This document shows positions 1-12,000 of a stretch of DNA of 64,000 nt, piece after piece. Positions within the stretch are counted from its first letter, which is position 1; the number at the start of each line of letters is the position of its first letter. A model generated the notes under the pieces. That model ran no database searches. It saw only the letters and a program-made list of their open reading frames with translations, and was not told the DNA's origin. The position numbers and the translations under genes were made by a program. The stretch comes from Amia ocellicauda (taxonomy: Eukaryota > Chordata > Actinopteri > Amiiformes > Amiidae), in assembly GCF_036373705.1 (NCBI RefSeq), contig NC_089851.1:60113350-60177349 (forward strand), given 5' to 3'.

Positions 1-399
1 ATAGTAGCACTTTTCCCATGAAAGATCTGATAAGAAGGAATCAATTGTTAAGACATGAAAGGAAGAAAGCAAGAGCAGAATAAACAAGTAATGAAACCAA
101 AACGAAACAAAACGAACACGGACACATTGCTGAACAAAACAATATAAATATATATTTTCTCTATGTGCACGAATAATAAGCAACATTTCGTTTATGTAGA
201 TGTTGGGCGCAACATCTAATGTATTATTATCGCATTGTACACAGTTATTTCACTGACACAGAGCCGCACTGTGAATAAAGCCGGAGCTGCGCTTTCTCTT
301 CACTGTGCCTTAACCGCGAGAGGCTTTAGACTGCGAGAGCATTTTCAGGGTGTTTTCTCGCAGATATTTTCTTGATTTAATGCAGCGAAAATGTAACCA

Positions 400-757
400 C
401 TCCCAATGTATTGTTGGGCGGGATTAACTACAACTTTAACCAGCCGCTAATAGCAAACTACACAACTGTACATCATGGGAGTTACTTTAAAAATTAGACG
501 AGAGTAGCATCTAACTAAACATGAAAGCGCGACTGAGTATAGTGGTGTAGTGTTGTAGTAGCGGCTGTGTGAAAGTTGTGTTTTATTCTCTCCCATTGTG
601 CCAGAAAGGAGCTGAGAGAAGGTCGTTTTGCGGCGCAAATGGGGTCAGATTTAATACCACGATAGTTTAGCAGCGCAATTTCCACTCGCAGTCATGCTGC
701 TAATGCTTCTGCAAGCGACTCGCAGCGCAAACATTTTTGATTTAATCCTGCCCTAAG
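400..757. repeat. MITE-like element end, related to the copy at 62.6-63.6 kb
   Basis: The right end at about 722-757 reads (as reverse complement) CTTAGGGCAGGATTAAATC, matching the left end of the element at 62572. The internal motif at 444-470 (CGCTAATAGCAAACTACACA) recurs inside that element. The left end of this copy is not clear, and bases 1-400 hold no gene I can support. It is joined directly to a copy of the dispersed repeat that starts near 758. Confidence 0.5.
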
Positions 758-1260
758 TCACAATCAGTCACTTGCAACAGTACAGTATTAGAGTGGAAAG
801 TATTCGTTCAAACACACAAAGACTTCTGCATGCAAATACAAATACTGTGAACTGAGATGTGTTTATATTGAGGGATTGTTTAAGCTGTAGAGAAACAGGG
901 AAGAAGTACAAGAGAAAATTAAAGCGAAACTAAAAATATAATTTGAATATAAAGTCATTTCAAACTGAAATCGAGTGCCACCACGAGTGAATGACTTCAC
1001 TCGAGGGGTGTCCTCTTCTCTCTCAGTGAAATCGTAATTATGGTGACATGTTATATACTGAACTGTGCAGAATCGCTTGGTCTTTGCTGTAACGTTGAAA
1101 GGATGAACATGAGAAGTTTCCTGTGTGAGCTATACCCGAAAAAATTGACATACTCGGTCAGGTGCATTAGTAAAAACGAATTGCTGCTATTTGCCCCTTA
1201 GTGATATACTTTGCTTTTCCAGGTGTAAGTATATATAACGCACACATCATTAATCAATGT
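758..1260. repeat. Copy of the ~2.1-kb repeat family (B half)
   Basis: This matches the 56.9-57.6 kb and 61.98-62.56 kb stretches, sharing landmarks such as CAGTCACTTGCAACAGTA and the ATGGTGACATGTT block near 1039. A short frame in the block begins MVTCYILNCAESL, is present in each copy and has a C-x4-C start. No long open frame is conserved, so I treat it as non-coding repeat. Here it is not followed by the A half seen at 43.1-44.4 kb. Confidence 0.7.
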
Positions 1261-1269
1261 ATTAACCCT

Positions 1270-2250
1270 GTTTGGTCAAGCGAGATTACTGAAGGTAGGA
1301 CTGCCTCAAGCCGATGTGCCAAAGTCTTGGCAAGGATATTTACATTTGTGTTAAGAGGGGAGATGGGATGATACGAAGCACAGTTCAAGGGGTTCTTGTC
1401 CTTTTTTAATAACAATTAAATAGATGCTTGACATAGGTTGGAGGTAGGGACAAAGAAGTGAAGGATTTTAAAAATGCAGAACTGAGCAAAGGGGCAAGTT
1501 GAGGGCAGATTTTTTAATAAAATTCCACTGGAAACCAGTCTGGACCTGGAGACTTACCAGTCTGCATTGACTGAATTGCCCTCTTCAAGAGAAAGAGGCT
1601 GTTTTAAGCTTGCTTTAGATTCGGGATTAATTACAGGAATATCTAAGTTATCAAAAAAAGAATTGTACAGAAGGGAAATCAGAAGTGTATAGAGTGGAAT
1701 AAAAGACCCTAAATCCATGTATTTCTTGCTGATCCACAGTGGTTGAGCCAGTATGCGTGCGAATCTCAGTAATTAAATTGGCAGCTACAGACTGACTCAA
1801 TTGATGAGCCAGGATTTTACAGGCTTTGTCCCCATGTTCATACATAGTATGGCAGGACTTATATAGTAGATGTTCAGCCTGCTTGATAGACAAGAATTTG
1901 AATTCAGTCTGCAGAGTTAATCGATCCTTATAGAGGTCAGGTGTGGGAGCTGTGATTGCTGTTTATTAGTTTGAGCAATGTATGAAATTATTTTTCCATG
2001 CAGGTAAATTCTCAGGGTCTCCCATAGTGTGTAATTGGAGATGACTGGGATAGTGTTGATATGTAGGAACAGACCTATCTGCAAAATAATAAACTTATAA
2101 TAGGGAATTAAATTGAGAATTAAATTGCCAAGGACCCCAAGGTGGAGATTGATTATAGAAGCGTTAATTCAAAAGGGGCTTGATCAGATATTACTATACT
2201 ATCATAAATGCAAGAGTTAACAGAAGGGAGTAGCTTATTGTCTAAAAGTA
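1270..2250 (-). pseudogene. L1-like LINE ORF2 fragment (endonuclease-reverse transcriptase linker)
   Basis: On the minus strand one frame around 1893-1651 includes the stretch DKACKILAHQL. Further on, another frame reads GKSPGPDWFPVEFY, the typical start of an L1-clade reverse transcriptase fingers region. Stops and frame changes show that it is dead. The catalytic YADD part is absent. With the ORF1 piece at 2.7-3.3 kb on the same strand, it forms one L1-like element broken by a Tc1 fragment. The assignment rests on motif resemblance only. Confidence 0.7.
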
Positions 2251-2289
2251 AACAATATGTAACACCTTTCTATCAGAACCAGAATTAAC

Positions 2290-2690
2290 TTTTTCAGCAA
2301 TTTGAGCTACAGTAGCTCATCTGTTGGATTGGACCACACAGGCCAGCCTTCGCTCCCCATGTGCTTCAATGAGCATTGGCTGACCCATAACCCTGTCGCC
2401 GGTTCACTACTTTTCCTTCCTAGGACCACTTTTGATAGGTACTGACCACTGCAGACCAGGAACACCCCACATGAGCTGCTGTTTTGGAGATGCTCTGACC
2501 CAGTCGTCTAGCCAATTTGGCCCTTGTCAAAGTCGCTCAGATCCTTATGCTTGCCCATTTTTCCTGCTTCTAACACATCAACTTTGAGGACACAATGTTC
2601 ACTTGCTGCCTAATATATCCCACCCACTGACAGGTGCCATGATAACTAGATTATCAGTGTTAATCACTTCACCTGTCAGTGGTCATAATC
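2290..2690 (-). mobile_element. Tc1-like transposon 5' end fragment
   Basis: The reverse complement nearly matches the first ~370 bp of the Tc1-like copy at 10661 onward. Shared parts are the CACTGACAGGTG terminal region, the TGGGTGGGATATATTAGGCA leader and the transposase start beside AAAAATGGGCAAGC. Only the N-terminal part of the transposase frame remains. It lies between the ORF1 and ORF2 pieces of the L1-like LINE, so it probably inserted into that LINE. Confidence 0.75.
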
Positions 2691-2699
2691 TCCCTTCGA

Positions 2700-3300
2700 T
2701 AGCTCTCTCGATAGCCGTTGAATGTACTCCTTAACCTGGAAGTAGTGCACCCTAAGAATAATGGGACGGGGCCTGTCTCCTTCCCTAGGTCTTGGCATTA
2801 TCGATCGGTGAGCACGATCCAGAACAGGCAGGGAGTCCGACTTATTCTTCCCAACGATATCAACAAAGAACTACGACAGGAAAGTAGTAGGATCACGACC
2901 CTCCACTCCTTTCACTACACCAACAACACACAGGTTGTTCCTCCGTCCCCTTCCACCTAAATCCTTTACTTTCCATTTGAGCATCTCATTCTCTGCAGAA
3001 AGGCCGCTGCAAGAGGCTTCCGTAACCCTGTCAGATATGTCGCTCAGAGACCTCTCTACCTCCTGCAGTCGGCTGCCATACGAGTGCCCTTAAGAGTAGC
3101 AATAGCCTCACGCATTTCAGATCAAAACGATTCTATGGAGCTCTGTATTTTGCTCACCGCTGCGACAAGAAAGGCCAGGTCTCCGCCACTTTCTGGTGAG
3201 GGATTGCCAGCCCCAGTCATGCCTGAATCCGAATCGGGTTGAGTCGCCTCCATCGCTGGCCCCTTCTTGCCTTTTTGTTTAGACATGGTTTTAAAACAAT
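2700..3300 (-). pseudogene. L1-like LINE ORF1 (RNA-binding coiled-coil protein) remnant
   Basis: The minus-strand frame starts at 3289 with MSKQKGKKGPAMEATQ and runs about 55 codons to a stop. Continuing frames show a helical linker and then GRRNNLCVVG and LDRAHR, the usual signature of an L1 ORF1 RNA-recognition region. In L1 elements this protein coats the RNA and acts as a chaperone. Several stops and shifts break it. It is 5' to the ORF2 piece at 1.27-2.25 kb in the element's own orientation, as expected. Confidence 0.7.
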
Positions 3301-3399
3301 AATACACATAATATACTGCAGTTCATCGCTTAAAATAAAAACAAGAAAATAACGTTTGCTGAAAAAAATTGAAATATCGCAGGAGCTCTCTGTTCACAC

Positions 3400-4030
3400 G
3401 TCAAATTGGAAGCTGTAGGCATTCAGGGTAATGTAAGTAGATGGATTATGAACTGGTTGATGTATAGGAAGCAGAGGGTGTCGATTAGAGGAGTTGCTTC
3501 TAACTGGAGTGAGGTTGTTAGTGGAGTTCCACAGGGATCAGTACTAGGGCCTTTGCTTTTTCTAATCTATATTAATGATCTAGTCTCTGGGATAGTTAGC
3601 AAACTTGTCAAATTTGTAGATGATAGTAAAATAGGTGGCTCAGCAGATACAATCTCGGCAGCACAGGTTATTCAAAGGGACTTAGATAATATTCAGTTGT
3701 GTGCCGACACCTAGCAGATGAAATTCAATGTGGACAAATGCAAGGTATTACATACAGGTAACACAAATGTCCACTATAATTACACAATGGAAGGAATAGA
3801 ACTAGATGAAGTAATGCATGAGAAAGACCTAGGAGTCTACGTGGACTCCTCACTTTCTCCATCCAAGCAATGTGGGGAAGCAATAAAAAAGGCAAACAGA
3901 ATGTTAGGGTATATTGTCAAAAGTGTAGAATTTAAAACAAGGGAAGTAATGTTAAGACAATGCACTAGTTAGACCTCATCTGGAATACTGTGTACAGTTC
4001 TGGGCACCACACATACCAAGAAGGATATCG
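3400..4030 (+). pseudogene. CR1/L3-type LINE reverse transcriptase fragment
   Basis: Two adjoining frames (3406-3714 and 3718-3972, separated by an in-frame TAG at 3712) encode the palm and thumb of a reverse transcriptase. Visible motifs are SGVPQGSVLGPLLFLIYIND, then KFVDDSK in place of the usual F/YADD (an Ala-to-Val change), then MKFNVDKCKVLH and EKDLGVYVD. The tail after 3972 reads VRPHLEYCVQFWAP in a shifted frame, typical of the CR1 clade. The copy is 5' truncated and inactive. Confidence 0.85.
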
Positions 4031-4651
4031 CTTGGGAGGCCATGGCTCGTCAGACCTTGGGGTGTGGGTGCCCTATTAGTCCTCCATGGTAGGGTGCCTC
4101 TGAGGTGGGTTTTGCCTCATCATCCTCTCAGAGGGGGCTATTGCTGGAAGACAAACCATTTTATTTTCCTTTCTCTCTCTGCCAATCTCTCTCTGAGGAT
4201 TGCATTTCTGTCCATGTTATCTCCTGTGTCATGCCCAGATTTTTGTAATGTTCAGACACCTTGGTCGGACAGTATATGTATTTTCCAGCCACTCCTGGTA
4301 ACATTGTATGGACGTGGGGTCTGTTTGGCCCCTGTTGTAATTGTAGCTGGCAGAAGCGGCACAGTCAGCCAGCAGGGTGGGGTTCAGGCTGCTTCCTCTT
4401 CTTTTCATTCTTCTGCACTACTCTTTGTTTTGTGGCATCAAGCACCCTCTGGAAATACATGGTTGTAATAAACTGCTCAAAAGGCATTCCTGAATCAGTC
4501 AGACCTTCAGACCCATACAATTTGAACACTTTTGTGGAACAGTAGAAGAACCTGAGTTTTCCCTGCTGATGAACCATCCGTAGAAACCAAACATGTTTTA
4601 GTCATATTAGTTACTGCTGCTGCTGTCCATGATTTATTGAACAATCTGTTC
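4031..4651. other. Intergenic, no supported gene
   Basis: Overlapping frames of 70-134 codons occur on both strands (for example 4064-4468), but none shows a recognisable domain or consistent coding bias. I find no repeat I can name. The stretch ends at the Polinton-type terminus at 4652. Confidence 0.5.
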
Positions 4652-5110
4652 AGTAGTGATAATGGCAGCTTATGTCAAAGTGACAGCCGGGCCAGGAAGC
4701 CCCCTCCTTACCCAGATGCCCCATGGGCCACAAAGCCCCCTCCTTACCCCCGGTTAACCTTTGAACCGGAACCATCTCCTCCTTCCTACCACCCCCCGAG
4801 TTTACCCTTTGACCCTCTCTAGTCAGCCATCTTGTTAGGATGACCGCCATCTTGTTAGGCCGACAGTAATTTTGGAAAGGGCACAGGTCATCTTGACAAC
4901 AGTTAAACGTATTATTATTTGTTTTAGGTTATATGTTTTATGACTAGGTTTGGTATGATATGGTGTTGGCAATATAAAATAAAAAAAAGTTTTAATAAAA
5001 AGTATTTTAAACTGTGTTTAGTGATGTGAGTGTGATGTTTTTATGTTATATATTTTATGATTAGGTTTGGGATGGTACAGTGTTAGCAAAATAAAAGAAA
5101 AAGAAAGGTA
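4652..5110. repeat. Polinton-type terminal inverted repeat, decayed second copy
   Basis: Starting AGTAGTGATAATGGCAGC, this matches the left TIR of the full element (44454: AGTAGTAATGATGGCAC). It carries the same subterminal blocks: runs of ACCCAGAAGCCCC-like repeats, then CATCTTGTTAGGATGACC-like repeats, then the AT-rich tail (TTTTAATAAAAAGTATTTTAAA). No partner right end exists in the window, so this is a truncated relative. The genes next to it correspond to those next to the left TIR of the full copy. Confidence 0.85.
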
Positions 5111-5219
5111 TAGACATTCAAAAAATGACACTCGGTAAAATATGCATCAATGTCAGTATTTTATTGTGACAGTTCTAAAACATGATAACAAGGCATCAGG
5201 TCAGATGTAGACAGTGAGA

Positions 5220-6539
5220 TTAGATACTGACACAGGTGACCAATGACCCCGCCTCCCGAACACCTACAGCAGCCAGGAAGAAACAACTGAATTGTACTGC
5301 ACTAGCAACTCCCTCTACTTGTTTAATGGCAAGGGCTGTGACACTGATCATGGCTATTCTGTCTAGCACAGTGTAGAAATTGGGTTTGGTCATGATAGGA
5401 ATAGTATTTCCAAAAGAACTCTGCAGAACGTTTTGGACAGCTGTAAAAGCAGATTCACCAGGCGGTGACTCTTTATACAGCATTCTCTTGAGCACATTGG
5501 GAAGTGCCTCCACTGTTTTCTCAACATCCTCAACTAGAGATTTCACATCAGAATTACCAGTATCATACAAATCACCAATCTTGCAAGCTATTAGAGTGAG
5601 GATGACAAGATTCCTCAAACATACGTAAACGTAATTCCAAGGTCCCCAGGGCTTTCTTTCTCTGAAAAAATATAGGAATTAAAATGTAATGTCTTATTAT
5701 ACAGAAAAGCAGAGCAGACACAAACAGTATTTTATTTATGTTTGTAAACACATGATAAGACTATCTATTTGCATTACTTTCTCATCCACACTTTCTAACA
5801 AGTCACTAAACCATCTTGAAGGTAGAGCGCATGTTTCTAGGCTATGCAAAAGAGTTTTCACTTCTTTCTCAGTCTGCTTGTTTATACTCATTCCACGTAG
5901 GGTACGAGCAACACATAACAAAACGTTTAGCAAACTTGTGACACTTATTTTGTTGCATATAAGAGCTACACTACTCCAGACACTACCTTGCTCATGATCT
6001 AAAGTTAGACAGATGTGATGTAGTTGGCTGGGGTCTCCTATCAGACAGGCTTCACATTTATCAACTAATTCACGGCCTATACAATGTTTTAACACAAGGG
6101 CGACACTGGCCTTTACAGTATGTCTCATCACCAGTCTAACATGCTCATCCTGGTATTTACAATTATATCTCCCACCTTCACTGTCTGAATCAAAACTCTT
6201 GTGGGTTCTAGCAAGGCAAGAACAGAAGCATGCAATGGTCAGTCTTGTTCTGGGTCTTAAAGAGCCGGCAGAGGAATCAATGTCACTGGTGTCAGGGCCA
6301 CCATTATTCTAATGAAGAGAAAAGAAAATAACACTTAAAACTGAAATGAGTCTCTAAGTAAATAAGCACATGACTATAGAAGTTTCTAGGGCCTTTATAG
6401 TTACCTCTCTTTCTGCTGATTGCCCAACTCCCCCGTCAATGTCAGAGGTGCTGTTTTCATCCTCACTGCCATGGTCAGGGTCCTCGTCATCATTGTCAGA
6501 CTCATCAGCAGTGCTGACACCTTCATCTTCATCAGACAT
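5220..6539 (-). pseudogene. Polinton accessory gene, three exons, truncated element copy
   Basis: The minus-strand gene has three exons whose junctions are in phase. Exon 1 (6539-6405) is very acidic, starts MSDEDEGVSTADESDNDDED and ends at a GTAACT donor. Exon 2 (6308-5778, 177 codons) follows a TTCATTAG acceptor. Exon 3 (5661-5220) follows a TTTTTTCAG acceptor and ends in a hydrophobic helix (SAVQFSCFFLAAVGV). Exon 2 holds LIGDPSQL and GSVWSSVALI, weakly like BH3 and BH1 motifs of Bcl-2 proteins. Exon 3 holds a similar IGDLYDTG stretch. A small deletion in exon 3 (after FEES) shifts the frame. The copy at 45294-45840 has that region intact but is damaged elsewhere. Family and function are unknown. 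Position beside the TIR in both copies shows that it belongs to the element. Confidence 0.6.
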
Positions 6540-6540
6540 C

Positions 6541-6827
6541 TGGGCAGCTTCACCGGGGCTCAGGAGAGGAATTCCTACACCAGTCTTTTGTTAAACAAAC
6601 AAATAAAAAAATGTATTTAAATTCACTTTCTCGCTGAAATGTATACACACACACACACAACCTTTTCTGTTGCAGGAGGAGCCAGGTGTGGCCTGTTAGG
6701 TGTGAATTGGGGGTAGGTAGACAAAAGCTACTTAAACAGCTGTTTCTCACTGACAAAAGTTTGGCAGTTGACTAGGCAATAGGAACCAAGAGACAAAAAA
6801 AAAACAAAAAAACTAACATTTAGAAGC
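6541..6827. other. Spacer with short CA run
   Basis: This holds a short (CA)n at about 6645-6660 and probable 5' UTR of the CR1 element that follows. I see no gene. Confidence 0.4.
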
Positions 6828-7774
6828 ATGTGGCCACTGCAGTGTCAGATTTGCAGAATGATTGCCTTCCTGCATGAACTCATCCAAGAAAGTTTCATTT
6901 GTGAACGTTGTCAACAGGTTGAAATCCTAGAGATCAAGGTTCGTGATCTTGACGCTCAGCTTGTTGATCTGTGCTGTATTAGGGATATAGAAGAATTGGC
7001 CAATCAGCTCATGAGAGAGATGGTGTGCACTACAAAACCTAGGAGAGTTGGGACCTTAGAGCAGGACAGTGTAGAGAACTGCTGGGTTACAGTAGGTCGT
7101 AACCACAGAAAAGGGCATGCACAACCCCTAGAGACACCCCAAGAGCTAGAATTGCTCAACAGGTTCCAACTGCTGGACACAGAGTTGGACAGTGACAGCT
7201 CAGAGGGTGATGGGGGGGCAGTTGAGCACCAGAGCACCATGGTGCACACTCCCCCCCAGAAGAAAGAGGTAGTTCTAGTAGGAGACTCAATTCTTGAGGT
7301 GTAGATCACACAGTGTGTTCTAGTGACAAGAAGACCCGCATGGTATCTTGCCTGCCTGGTGCTCAGGTTGCAGATCTCCCTAAACTAGTAGACGGGCTAC
7401 TGGCCAAAGCCGGGGGGAATCCACTGGTCATGGTCTACATTGGAACCAATGACATAGGAAAAGGTAGGACAGAGGTTCTGCAAGACAAATTTAAAGAGTT
7501 AGGAACAAAACTAAACAGCAGAACCTCCATGGTAGTTTTCTCTGAAATACTTCCGTTACCACGTGCCAGGCCAGGGAGACAGGCAGAGATTAGAAAGTTT
7601 AACACATGGTTGAAAGCTTGGTGTAGGGAAGAGGGGTTTAGGTTTATAGAGCATTGGTCTTTCTTCTGGGATAGATGGGACCTGTACAAAATGGACAGTC
7701 TACATCTAAACAGAAGGGGGGCTAATGCATTGGGAGAGCGTATGTGCAGTGAAATTGAGAATCATTTAAACTAG
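6828..7774 (+). pseudogene. CR1-type LINE ORF1 with esterase (SGNH) domain
   Basis: The first frame (6828-7304) opens with paired cysteines (CQIC, CERC), suggesting a zinc-binding knuckle, then a helical coiled-coil-like part and an acidic linker. It ends in VVLVGDSIL, the GDS box carrying the nucleophile serine of SGNH hydrolases. After a stop and frame shift near 7304, the second frame (7313-7774) continues the fold with YIGTNDIGKG and DSLHLNRRGA, the Asp/His part of the triad. Esterase-bearing ORF1 proteins are a known feature of CR1-clade LINEs and bind the element RNA. Only one main lesion separates the halves, so the copy is fairly young. Confidence 0.85.
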
Positions 7775-7863
7775 GAACCAGGGGGACAGGGAGCTATGAC
7801 AATGGGAGATGTTCCTCTAAGGAAAGAAAACAAAGGGAACCCACTAGTAGGAAAGTTCTGAAA

Positions 7864-8513
7864 TGTTTGTACATCAATGCCAGGAGTATAAGGAACAAGA
7901 TGTTAGACTTGGAAGCCACAGTGCTGGCATGTGACTATGATGTTGTAGGAGTGACAGAAACATGGCTTACAGAAAATGATGGGGATGAATACAAGTTGGA
8001 AGGATACACACAGTTTAGGAGAGACAGGCAAAATCGAAGAGGGGGTGGGGTAGCATTATATGTCAAAAATGACATTGAGGCAGAAGAACTCATATTAGAT
8101 CCCAGTAATGGAACAGAATCTTTGTGGGTGAAACTTTTGAACAAGAGATCTGGAGGATTAGTGGTAGGAGTGTGTTACAGGCCACCAAACTCAGATATTC
8201 AGCAAGATGTTGCATTGTACAGTGTAATCAGGACTGCATGTAGCAATTGTGGCTGTTATAATGGCATTTCAATTTCCCAAACTTAGACTGGGAAAGCCCA
8301 GTGGGGACTACAGAAGCAGAAATCGAAATGGTTGAGATGGTAAATGACTGCTTTCTAACTCAGTTTGTTATTGAACCAACTGGGGAGAGTGCATGTATTG
8401 ACTTGATCTTTTCAAATGACCAAGACAGAGTCAGGGGGACAGTAGTTAGAGAACCAATGGCAAATTGTGATCACAATATGGTTAGCTTTGAGGCACTTTT
8501 AAAATATTATTAG
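7864..8513 (+). pseudogene. CR1-type LINE ORF2 endonuclease domain, 3' truncated
   Basis: This begins INARSIRNKMLDLEA, the usual start of an apurinic-like endonuclease, followed by GVTETWL (catalytic Glu), RRGGGVALYV and VGVCYRPPN. A shift near 8220-8290 moves the reading to a second frame (8301-8513) containing SACIDLIFSN and NCDHNMVSFE, the C-terminal catalytic Asp and His. The reverse transcriptase is missing because a Tc1-like piece begins at 8515. It is in the same orientation as, and about 90 bp after, the ORF1 above. Confidence 0.85.
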
Positions 8514-8514
8514 A

Positions 8515-8930
8515 ATATTTTATTGCCATGCTGGAATACCCATCCACGACCCATTTACAATGCCCTGGCTGAGGGAAGGAGGTTCTCACCCAAGATTTGA
8601 CAGTACATGGCCCTGTCCATCGTCCCTTTAATGCGGTGCAGTTGTCCAGTCCCCTTAGCAGAAAAACACCCCCAAAGCATAATGTTTACACCTCCATGTT
8701 TGACGGTGGGGATGGTGTTCTTGGGGTCATTCCTCCTCCTCCAAACATAGCAAATTGAGTTGATGCCAAAGAGCTCAATTTTGGTCTCATCTGACCACAA
8801 CACTTTCACACAGTTCTCCTCTGAATCATTCAGATGTTCATTGGCAAACTTCAGACGGGCCTGTACATGTGCTTTCTTGAGCAGGGGGACCTTGCTAATC
8901 CGGCCGTTAGTCAGATATCAATTCGTTATT
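8515..8930 (-). mobile_element. Tc1-like transposase fragment
   Basis: The minus-strand frame (8809-8555) reads [15 protein letters not shown], with the first catalytic Asp of a DDE transposase, then [18 protein letters not shown] and [18 protein letters not shown], all typical of Tc1/mariner transposases. Upstream (higher coordinates) an [19 protein letters not shown] continuation is present. The DNA-binding N-terminus and the last catalytic acid are missing. It abuts the CR1 endonuclease. Confidence 0.85.
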
Positions 8931-9079
8931 TTAACTTTTTTTATAAAGGTGACCTGCCTGGTATGACCTGAGTAATGGGGATAATGTTTCTATCTCTCAC
9001 AAATTTAATAAGACAATTGAAAAAAGTAATAGTTTAAGAATATATACACAGATATATATATACCATTGTTTAAAAGATA

Positions 9080-12000
9080 CTCACCTATCTACCCACTGGT
9101 ATTGGGCCTTTTCTACACCAGCACCTTCATATCTGTTCGCTAATCTGCATTCCAACTGCACCATCACCCAGGAAAGGATCATCCAATTCTCATTCATAAC
9201 AGCGTAGGATGACATGGTGTCAGATGTCAACTTAATTTTTCTGGCAACTTTCCTGGTGTGGTCAGATCTCATTACTTGCCCAAATGTGCCCTGTGTAAAC
9301 TTGTTGATGACTGACTCTTGACATTGATGCTTCTGTATCAGACAATCAGTAAAATGTTGGTATACCTCAGAGAAAGTTTTTCCAGCCATTGTGGATTGTC
9401 AGCAAACCAGTGCTTTTTTCATGCTTTACAGCACAGTCTGGATGTAAATATATAATATTGACCACTGATGCCAACAATCACTCTGGGTCTTCCCACCCCA
9501 GATGAGACTATCAGTGGCTGAGAACATCCATGTAAGCAGCGAAGTGTGAAATTGTTTTTCAACATGCTCATAATGGTACTATCCTCAGGTTTCCAAATAA
9601 AGAATAGGTGGAGCTGAAAATACTTTGGTCAAAACAGCGAAACACTGTTCATTGGGAGACATACAGGACGCGATCCAGGCCACAGTCCCAAGGCTTCTAA
9701 TTCTGTCTTCATCCACACCTTCCACTCTTGAGAACATCTCCAACCCTTGATTCCTTTATCAAAACTAATTGTGTGAGGAGAAGCAAATGATGACACTTGT
9801 ATGGAAGTAGGTGGTAGGGGTGTACCTTTAGGCAAAATATATGAATAATTTTTAGTCCAGACCACAAAGCTTGCACAGTACACAACTATTTTCTGTAATG
9901 GTGCGCTGGCAATGGCACTCACAGTCACAGACTCTGTACCTGCATAAAATATCAAATATCAGTATCTTTTTATAGTGTTTAATTTTTTTCTAAACTGGTA
10001 ATTATTTAGTGTAAAAGATTAAGAAAAACATGTATATAGTGACAGTACAGACAAAAACTTAGGTTTGTGAAACAACAAAAGCAATGAATTGTGTATTTGT
10101 ATGCATGTGCACATAATGGTGATTTCAGTACACTTATCAATGAAATGTAAGTAGCATACCTTGTGCTTGACCAGATGGAGCCACTTCTGACACCATTGAT
10201 AACAGTGGTGATGTAGGCTTTACAGGTGGACTTATGTTTTAAAAACAAAGAAATGTTTCAAATGAAAGTTATGTTTATTAAGATTATGCAAGTAATACAT
10301 ATTTACAATCTGACTGGCATACATCCTTGTTGGTAGTGTCACCTCCAGGTGGTCTTGATACTGTAGAATTAGATCGTTCTGAATGTATAAAAAAAAGTTT
10401 ATTCATATTCTTACTGTGAAGCAGATTAATTGTTAGTGTTAGTATTAGTATGGCAATAACAATATTCCATGTTTAAAGTTTTTATCTTTGGTTGTGCCAC
10501 CTTATTCACTAATAAGATAATTTCTGTGTGAAATGAACATAGATAACTTGTTTCACTTTTGACTAGTTTCAAAATCAAAATAACATAATAAACGTTTACT
10601 TACAAGCTTGTGCAGTAAATTTAGATGGTGATATATCTATCATTACCTTTTCCAGGTATTCATGACCACTGACAGGTGAAGTGAATAACACTGATAATCT
10701 CGTTATCATGGCACCTGTCAGTGGGTGGGATATATTAGGCAGCAAGTGAACATTTTGTCCTCAAAGTTGATGTGTTAGAAGCAGGAAAAATGGGCAAGCG
10801 TAAGGATCTGAGTGACTTTGACATGGGCCAAATTGTGATGGCTATACGACTGGGTCAGAGCATCTCCAAAACTGCAGCTCGGGTGTTCCCGGTTTGCAGT
10901 GGTCAGTATCTATCAAAAGTGGTCCTAGGAAGGAAAAGCAGTGAACCGGCGACAGGGTCATGGGTCGGCCAAGGCTCATTGATGCACGTGGGGAGCGAAG
11001 GCTGGCCCGTGTGGTCCGATCCAACAGAAAAAGTTAATGCTGGTTCTGATAGAAAGGTGTCGGAACACACAGTGCATCACAGTTTGTTGCGTATGGGGCT
11101 GCGTAGCCGCAGACTAGTCAGGGTGCCCATGCTGACCCCTGTCTACTGCCGAAAGTGTCTACAATGGGCACGTGAGCATCAGAACTGGACCACGGAGCAA
11201 TGGAAAAAGGTGGCCTGGTCTGATGAATCACGAGTTCAGGGTGTTGACTTGGCCTCCAAATTCCCCAGATCTCAATCAAATCGAGCATCTGTGGTATGTG
11301 CTGGACAAACAAATCTGATCCATGGAGGCCCCACCTTGCAACTTACTGGATTTACAGGAGTCCATGCCTCGACAGGTCAGGGCTGTTTTGGTGGAAAAAG
11401 GGGGACCTACACAATATTAGGCAGGTGGTCATAATGTTATGGCTGATTGGTGTATATCTAGTAAATAGAAAATATTTAAGTATTTAATTTTTGTTTTTAA
11501 CTTCATGACATTCGTTACTACTTGAAGTAGTGAAGTAATTACATGCCTGGTTCTTGTGGGGGAGGCACAGACACTGTTGAGGGAACAGAAACAGCTCGAG
11601 GGGGCACAGACACCATCGAGGGAACAGAAACAGCCCCAAGTAGCACAGACACTGTTGAGGTAGCTCTAGAAAAATGATCCCTTTTCCTCTGCAAGTAACT
11701 TTGTAGCTTATGCATTTTTGTCCCCGGTACACATTTTCTGCTGAGAATAAATGCAGCATAACCATCAGCTTCGCTTTATCGAAATCTCTCTCCAGGTGTC
11801 TTCAGCGCGCACCCCAAATCCAACAAGATTGTCATCTTCAGATTTCTCAGGTCCCATTGGCACATCTTTCTTGTGCGTTTCAAATTTCAGAAGATCCTCA
11901 ATTTTGTTGTGGCTCAGTGCATAATCAATGAATGACATTAAACTGTCCTTACTGTGTCCTTGTGAAGAAGGAAACCTTTAGCTGTTTCCTCCTGTACATT

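Noticed and set aside
4064..4577. Overlapping frames on both strands near 4.1-4.6 kb
   Set aside because: No domain, no repeat counterpart and mutual overlap; treated as chance open frames.
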